A DNA stretch of 64,000 nucleotides, taken from the NCBI GenBank assembly GCA_037176885.1, contig JAWWNJ010000205.1:62001-126000 (forward strand). The letters run 5' to 3'. The notes below the pieces were generated by a model. That model worked only from the letters and a program-made list of their open reading frames with translations, was not told where the DNA came from and did no database searches. The first letter of the stretch is position 1; each line of letters begins with the position of its first letter. Positions 58,484 through 64,000 of the stretch are shown piece after piece. Source of the DNA: Favolaschia claudopus. Its lineage: Eukaryota; Basidiomycota; Agaricomycetes; Agaricales; Mycenaceae. The position numbers and the translations under genes are program-made.

Positions 58484-58692
58484 GGGTGGAAGGTAAGAGT
58501 CGTATTCAAGCGCGTCAAGGTTGAGGTTGACTTAAATATTCGCAGTGCTATTGTGCCGCTATTTGTTGTTTTAGATAGTTTGGGTGGACGGCTTCCGCTG
58601 GCCTTTGACAGTTTGTTCTATTGGGTACATGTCAATAAACAACGCTCTCTTGAACCACCACCACCACTCTTGTTTTTGCCACCTGCTTCACT
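58484..58692. promoter_or_regulatory. Bidirectional intergenic region
   Basis: A 209-bp gap between two divergent start codons (58483 minus, 58693 plus). It must hold both promoters. AT-rich words such as TTAAATATTC near 58531 could serve as a TATA element for one direction. I see no repeat in it. Confidence 0.45.
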
Positions 58693-60860
58693 ATGTCGAG
58701 TAAACCGCAAAAGCCTCAGAAGGCCAAACCGAAGAAAGAGAAGAAAATGTACCAGGCCTACGACCCCGACCAGATTCCCGACTCCATGCCATTCCCCGAC
58801 ATCTACCGTGTCGATGTCAAGCGCAGTGGGGACGTTGTTGTTCCACAGCTCAATAAACACCAGCGCAACTGGATTCTCGACGTCGGACTGAACGGTGTGG
58901 ACTTCGCCACACATACCAACCAACAACAAGCCACCGATATCTTCAACCGCGTTAAACTCGACGCTTTTGAGGCCAAGGCGTTCAAGCACACACCACAACC
59001 GGCTGACAAGGAGGAAGAGGCTCGGCTTCCGGAGATGATTGCCACCTACAAAGCTGCTAACAAGAAGTCGACTCCCAACGACGACGACACCTCAGACGAC
59101 GTGGGTGAAGAGGATGCGGATGCACGTACCGGCCTCCTACGGGGGTATACTATAGAGGGATGGCGCCAAGTAAGTGATTTTTCGCAATTTTTCATAGTAA
59201 GCTTAACTGCCCGTTAATGTAAAGGCGATTATGAAAGTCCTGAGCAACAAAAAATCAGCTCAGATTCGTAAAGGCAAGGCCAAAGCCGTTGTCATCAAAT
59301 CGGAGTCTGCGGACGCATCCAAACCAGCCCCGCCTGATGCCGAGTTCATGAAGAAGGCACTCGGCCTCCAAGCGTACACAGGACGCGACAAATTCCGTGA
59401 TGAGATGCGCACTGCCATCACTGCTCACGCCGACACTCTGTCTGGCGGGAACGCAGGTGGCACTTGGCGAAAGGCAGAGGCGGAGCTGTGGGAGATGGAA
59501 AATCACGCGGAGTGGGAGGGCAAGGCGGCATCAAACGAGGATGTGGATTGGAATGAGTGCGTCTTCATTCTGATTTCTCTCTCCACGAGCACTGATTAGT
59601 TCCTCATAATCAGGCGACAATCTCTCATTGGCACCGGGTTTCAGCATATGGTCGACGAGCTTAACTCAAGCGGGAAGTTCCTCCCCTTCCTTGCAACAAT
59701 GACGGTGGCCTGGCTTGACGAGACTGGTGTGGTGAGAATGAATTGGTGAGCTATTTCGACATTTTAAGCGGCTTTCATTAATGGCTAATGTCTTGACTCA
59801 AGGGTCGAGGGAATCCCTTCCAAGATGGATGTACACCGGTCCTTCAAGGATGAATGCAGTGATGCTGTCGAATCAATTGTCAATCGATTCCACGACTTCG
59901 CGAAGAAGCCATTGCAAAGTCAGAATTATTCTAGTGGATGAAAATGCGCTGACTTTCTGTTTCAGACTACGCTGCCGCTCTCAAGGTATCAAAGAAACAA
60001 TCAGTACCACTCTTCCCTATCAGTGTTGCGGAAGGGGAGGACATGGACCTCAATGATCTCAAGTCCGTGATAACCTCATTTTTACGCGCCTCGTTTGGTA
60101 TGTATTTTGACTTTATTGTTCTGTGACAACTTGTTCACGATTGAATAAAGATAGTGCCTTTGGAAGCGAAGACGTACCGTGGAGCGCCATTGCCACCAAC
60201 CCAAACAAGTATTACGATCCATCGCAATTCACCATCAAGATCCCTGCTTCTGGACCTGATGCATGGAAGGCGCGCCAGTGGTACGATGCTGCTGAGATGT
60301 TGGCGACAGTAGCAGGTGTGGGGTCCGGGGGTTTCTTTCGTAAAGAACCCAAGCCTGATTCGGCTCCACCTCCTCCCTCTCGTCCCTCTACCCCCCGGCC
60401 CGAGAAAACCCCACCTCCACGATCCCGCCCTGTGACTCCTCAAAGGACACCGGCGCCATCTCGAGCTCCTACTCCAGAAAGAATCTCACCTGTTCCTCCA
60501 TCCCGCGCTGTCACTCCTGAGAAGACTCCGCCACCTGCTCGTGATCCTACTCCCATCCTTCCTCCTTCCCGCGTCCCAACTCCTGTGCAAACTCCAGTCC
60601 CCTCTCGTTCTGGGACTCCCGAGAAAACCCCTCCACCATCTCGAGAGCGTACTCCTCCTCCACCGCCACCCCGCAAACAAAGAAATCTCCCACAAGTTTC
60701 TCCCTTGAAAACTCGACGTGCTGCTGCCAAGGCTGCGGAAGCGGAGGCCGCTGCCAAGGTGGCCGTGAAGAGGCCAAAGCGTGGTCGAAAGAGAGACGCG
60801 GATGGGGAGAACGAGAAGATTGAGAACGAAGGTCGGCCGAACAAACGGGCAAAGCATTGA
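58693..60860 (+). CDS. KDZ-element accessory protein with a proline-rich TP/PS repeat tail
   Basis: ATG 58693 (MSSKPQKPQKAKPKKEKKMY) opens a lysine-rich start. It continues with DIYRVDVKRSGDVVVPQLNK, VGLNGVDFATHTNQQQATDI and an acidic linker DDDTSDDVGEEDAD. After an intron (59171-59224) come ALGLQAYTGRDKFRDEMRTA, WNERQSLIGTGFQHMVDELN, FLATMTVAWLDETGVVRMNW and VEGIPSKMDVHRSFKDECSD. The last exon (from about 60151) has SAFGSEDVPWSAIATNPNKY, then about 110 residues of repeated TPEK-PPP-SR units (for example SRAPTPERISPVPPSRAVTP), and a basic end KRPKRGRKRDADG..NKRAKH. The tail looks like a disordered, phosphorylatable or SH3/WW-binding region with nuclear signals. Five introns of 50-80 nt join in frame. 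The function is unknown; its partner is probably the divergent SUMO-motif protein. Confidence 0.75.
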
Positions 60861-60939
60861 TTAGGTCAGTTTATTTTGATCAGACGTGTAACAAGCGCTT
60901 ATTTTGAAAACGTAGACGAGATTGATTTTGCGAACTTCA

Positions 60940-61240
60940 GTTCTGTTTGAGAACTTGAGTACAACCAGAACTCAAGTTCGAAGTCGTTCTATTTTCTGAT
61001 TACTTTTTATGTATAGAACTTGAGATGAGATCCTGGAACTCAAGTCCCGGGGTCTCAAGTTGTGTAACTCAAGTTGTTCAATATATTCAGATCTTATCTT
61101 GTCTCAAGTTGTAATCTTAAGTCCCAATATCTCAAGACATACATCTTAAGTCGTCGAACTAAAGTTCTATTTGACCCGTGTCCATTCTACCTATGGTCAT
61201 TTTATATACCTGTACAAAACTGAAGTCGAAACTTAAGTTA
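60940..61240. repeat. Right subterminal repeat cluster
   Basis: At least eight ACTCAAGT/ACTTGAGT-type words and several CTTAAGTC words, as in the left cluster (48180-48365). No frame is maintained. Confidence 0.7.
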
Positions 61241-61245
61241 TATCA

Positions 61246-61290
61246 AGACTTCAGTTCGCAAATTGGTGTGAACCGGTTAGAACTTAAGAG
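61246..61290 (-). repeat. KDZ element right terminal inverted repeat
   Basis: Reverse complement of 48125-48168 with mismatches. It includes GACTTCAGTT, TTGGTGTGAACCGG and AACTTAAGAG. Confidence 0.75.
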
Positions 61291-61687
61291 GAGCTTATGA
61301 ATTATTTGAAGATTCAACCATTTCTACGTCGTAAGCTCCTGAACAGCCTGGATGTCTGAGTTGCTGATATGCTAATAGTAATAGCTTCTGGATACCTCGC
61401 GTCTAAGGATATGCATAAGCAATGCATAAGTAGTATTGAAAGCCTGCTGAGCGGCTTAGAAGTTAGCATTCCTTATTATTAACTTCCTCGTAAGTCACCC
61501 GTACTCGGAACCTCACTAACGTAGTCTAAATAATCGCCGGATTCCAGATACCCACCCCAGTTACTTACCAAGGCATCAAACTCGATAATCTACGAATTTG
61601 TTGTTTATTATTAAGCGTTGCTACCTCAATTGCCCGTGTCGCCGACGCGTCAAAGTTCAAGCAACCGACTTCAATATTTTTTACCGC

Positions 61688-61695
61688 TTTATAAA
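61688..61695 (+). promoter_or_regulatory. TATA box of the sedolisin gene
   Basis: GCTTTATAAACCC lies about 65 bases upstream of the ATG at 61758, a good spacing for a fungal gene with a short leader. The stretch 61291-61680 before it has no other feature. Confidence 0.5.
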
Positions 61696-61757
61696 CCCAA
61701 CACGTTCACCTCTAGTATCATTAGTTCGCTCTCGTTCCCCGCATTCAAAACGTAGCA

Positions 61758-64000
61758 ATGGCTCGGCGCTTCAATCTCTTGCTCAGTCTCCTCTCGTTCG
61801 CACTCGCTGTCTCCGCTAGTTCACTCATTCTCCACGAACATCGCACCAAACCACCCTCGGGATTTGCCAGCCAAGGTCCCACGCCCGCCAACCACATGTT
61901 GACTCTGCGTTTTGGCCTGGCTTCAAACAACCTGGCCGGACTCCAAGAAAAATTGCTGGCAATTTCCACGCCTGGCAGCCCCGAGTTTCGGAAGTGGTTA
62001 TCTCCAGAGGAGGTCCGTTCAGCTTCGAATTCTCTTCCTCAAATTCTGAATGCTCACTGACGACATGTCCGCAGATCAAGTCCTTCGTATCCCCCTCCCC
62101 AGCGACTCTAACCGCCTTCACCACCTTCCTCACCTCTCACAACCTAAACACCTCCACAATCTCTCCCCACACCCTCACCCTCCCCGTCTCCCAAGCAAAC
62201 ACCCTCTTCGGCGGCGGGCGCAACCTTCACCAACTTCACGCACCCCGCCCTCGTCACCCCCATCATCCCTATCCCTCCCGGCGGAATTGGCCTGGTGCAT
62301 CCGAGTACTATGTTCGCTACGACGAAGCCACCCCCGATCATCAATGTCGACGTACATCGATAGGCGCGCCGCAAGTGCCCCGGCCGGATGCGACGCCACC
62401 AACCCCGCGAACGGGATCACACCAGCCTGCCTCCAGGCGCTGTACAACATCCCCAAGACACCCGCGACGCAGAAGAATAACAACCTGATGGTGACCTCGT
62501 ACGGAGAGTGGGCGGAGACCGCCGATCTTCAGGTATGCCGGTGTTTTTGTTACTCACTAATATGTTTTTTATTACTCGCTAATATGTTTTTTTCTTGTTA
62601 TTACTCGTTCACTCACTAGTTCTTTTCTTCTTCCTCAACGAATCTATCTACATATATAACCCCGATTCCTCACCACAGGCCTTCCTAACCCAATTCCGGC
62701 CCGACCTCCCACCCAACCAAACCTTCCTCACCATCTCCCTCGACAACGGCACGAACCCGCAGGAACCCGGCGTCGGCGGCACGGAAGCCGACCTCGATAT
62801 CGAGTACGCCGCAGGTGCGCGTACTATCGCATCCCTATTCCATAATATTCTTCCGCTGTGGGTGTTCGATTTATTTATTGATACTTGAACAGGAATCGCC
62901 ACCTCCATCCCCCTCCAATTCCTCAGCGTCGGGGACTTCGATTTGGACCTCGGGATCGGGTTCCTGGACACGGCGACGTACCTCGCTACGACGCCGAATC
63001 CGCCCACGGTGGTGAGCACGTCGTATGGCGATGTCGAAGAGGCGTTCGGGGAGTCCATGGCTAGGTCGGTGTTACATTATTTTCGATTTCTTTTTCCGTT
63101 TTCCTCTGAACGACGGAATTGAAACGCATTGCAATCATGTTGAGCAATATCTCTTTTCGTGCGCAGGAAAATCTGTGATGGGTATGCAGCTGCTACTGCC
63201 AGAGGGTAAGATATTCACGAGCTTCATGTACGGCGAGATGTTAATTGAACGAGTTCAGGATATCTCTGCTCTTTGCCTCGGGTGATGTGAGGACTCCATT
63301 ATTCTTCCCCGCCAAGGTCTCAATTCATGTGTATTCCAGGGCGGTGTGAGCGGCGGCCACGACGACGGACAAAACTGCGGCCTCTTCGTCTCCGTCTTCC
63401 CCGCCTCATGCCCCTGGGTAACGTCAGTCGGCTCAACCATCGGCTTCAATCCAGAAGTCGCCATCAACTTCACAGGTCTCACTCTTCCTTCCTCTCCCCT
63501 TATCAATATAACAGCTCAATATCAATATCGTTCTTATCACAGGCGGCGGCTTCTCCTCCTACTTCCCCCAACCCCCCTACCAAACCACCCCCGTCTCCAC
63601 CTTCCTCAAAACCCTCCCCCCCTCCTTCCCCGGCACCGGCAAATTCAACCCCGCACACCGCGCATTCCCCGACCTCGCCCTCCAAGGCAAGAACTTCTTC
63701 ATCAATCTCGGCGGACGCGTCGGGCGCATTGGCGGGACGTCCGCGTCCACTCCCGTGGCAGCGGGAATAGTATCCCTGATCAACGATAAGCTGATTGAGA
63801 AGGGGAAGCCTGTGTTAGGGTTCTTGAATCCGTTTATTTATGCAAATCCTGGGGCGTTTAATGATATTGTCGTTGGGCATAATTCGGGCGGGAGGTGTCC
63901 TGCGTCTTCGGTATGTTTTGATTCGGTTTTGTTCGGGTTGGTGGATTCACATACTTGAACTAGGACGCTTTTGACGCGGCACCGGGATGGGATCCTCTCA
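61758..64000 (+). CDS. Sedolisin-family (S53) tripeptidyl peptidase, secreted; cut by the window end
   Basis: The start MARRFNLLLSLLSFALAVSA is a clear signal peptide. The propeptide follows (HMLTLRFGLASNNLAGLQEK, EFRKWLSPEE, SFVSPSPATLTAFTTFLTSH). The catalytic domain has PACLQALYNIPKTPATQKNN, GGTEADLDIEYAAG (catalytic Glu and Asp), YGDVEEAF, ICDGYAAATARG, LFASGDGGVSGGHDDGQNC (oxyanion Asp), CPWVTSVGSTIGFNPEVAIN F, and GGTSASTPVAAGIVSLIND (Ser nucleophile in the G-T-S motif). It ends with FNDIVVGHNSGG (calcium-site Asp) and then GWDPL at the window end. Short introns join in frame. Near 62205-62225 and 62350 the propeptide region changes frame twice, each time by about one base (GGGRNLHQL against GATFTNFTHPALV), which would break the protein unless these are sequence errors. 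All active-site residues are present. Confidence 0.78.

Larger units (their letters stand above)
48125..61290. mobile_element. KDZ-family DNA transposon, about 13.2 kb
   Basis: Imperfect terminal inverted repeats of about 45 bp bound the element (left TTCTTAAGTTTTGGCGG.., right, reverse-complemented, CTCTTAAGTTCTAACCGG..; both continue with CACCAA and ACTGAAGT). Inside each end lie clusters of ACTCAAGT/ACTTGAGT words. Four genes follow: a KDZ transposase (49215-53434, minus), a KOW/Spt5-like protein (53708-56925, minus), a SUMO-motif protein (57503-58483, minus) and a divergent Pro-rich protein (58693-60860, plus). I could not find an exact target duplication, so the outermost bases are uncertain by a few nucleotides. 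Confidence 0.8.

Noticed and set aside
1..64000. A CRISPR array or prokaryotic operon
   Set aside because: The sequence has spliceosomal introns and fungal gene families throughout. The tandem repeats at 15 kb lack regular spacers.

Overview
The window looks like nuclear DNA of an agaricomycete (mushroom-forming basidiomycete). The evidence is genes cut by many short GT-AG introns of about 50 bases, an agaricomycete-type kinase-like gene, Plavaka-type and KDZ-type DNA transposases, a fungal S53 (sedolisin) protease, and CCCTAA-type telomere repeats. Most of the sequence is accessory: repeats, transposons, pseudogenes and duplications. Few ordinary genes are intact.

Layout. 1-2433 (minus): an armadillo-like repeat gene (copy A) built from a repeated exon of about 76 codons, with a frameshift. 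2.6-7 kb: degenerate non-coding-looking sequence that recurs at 44-47.7 kb, plus a hydrophobic open frame. 8.8-11.35 kb (plus): a multi-exon kinase-like gene with C-terminal cysteine clusters. 13391-14962 (minus): the 3' half of a second armadillo gene. 14963-39715: a block of 24,753 bp that sits exactly between the two halves of that gene and is flanked by the triplet CAT. 39719-41862 (minus): the 5' half of the same gene. 42.1-44 kb: two small non-autonomous transposons. 44-47.7 kb: the second copy of the degenerate segment. 48125-61290: a 13.2-kb KDZ transposon with imperfect terminal inverted repeats, subterminal repeat clusters and four genes. 61758-64000: a secreted sedolisin-type tripeptidyl peptidase gene, cut by the window end.

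Main result. The two armadillo halves (39719-41862 and 13391-14962) stop and resume at the same codon, with CAT on both sides, so the 24.75 kb between them reads as one insertion or a nested set with that outer boundary. It contains a Plavaka (CACTA-like) transposase gene, a second Plavaka-associated gene, and remains of ordinary cellular genes: a MYND zinc-finger protein, a cupin, a sugar transporter, a CLC chloride channel and an isochorismatase-like hydrolase. Only the cupin looks fully intact. This is the pattern of a large cargo-carrying DNA transposon that captured host gene pieces.

The KDZ element at 48.1-61.3 kb is a second self-consistent unit. It holds a KDZ transposase with its CxC2-like cysteine cluster, a KOW-domain Spt5-like protein, a protein with several SUMO-interaction-like motifs, and a divergently transcribed protein with a proline-rich tail.
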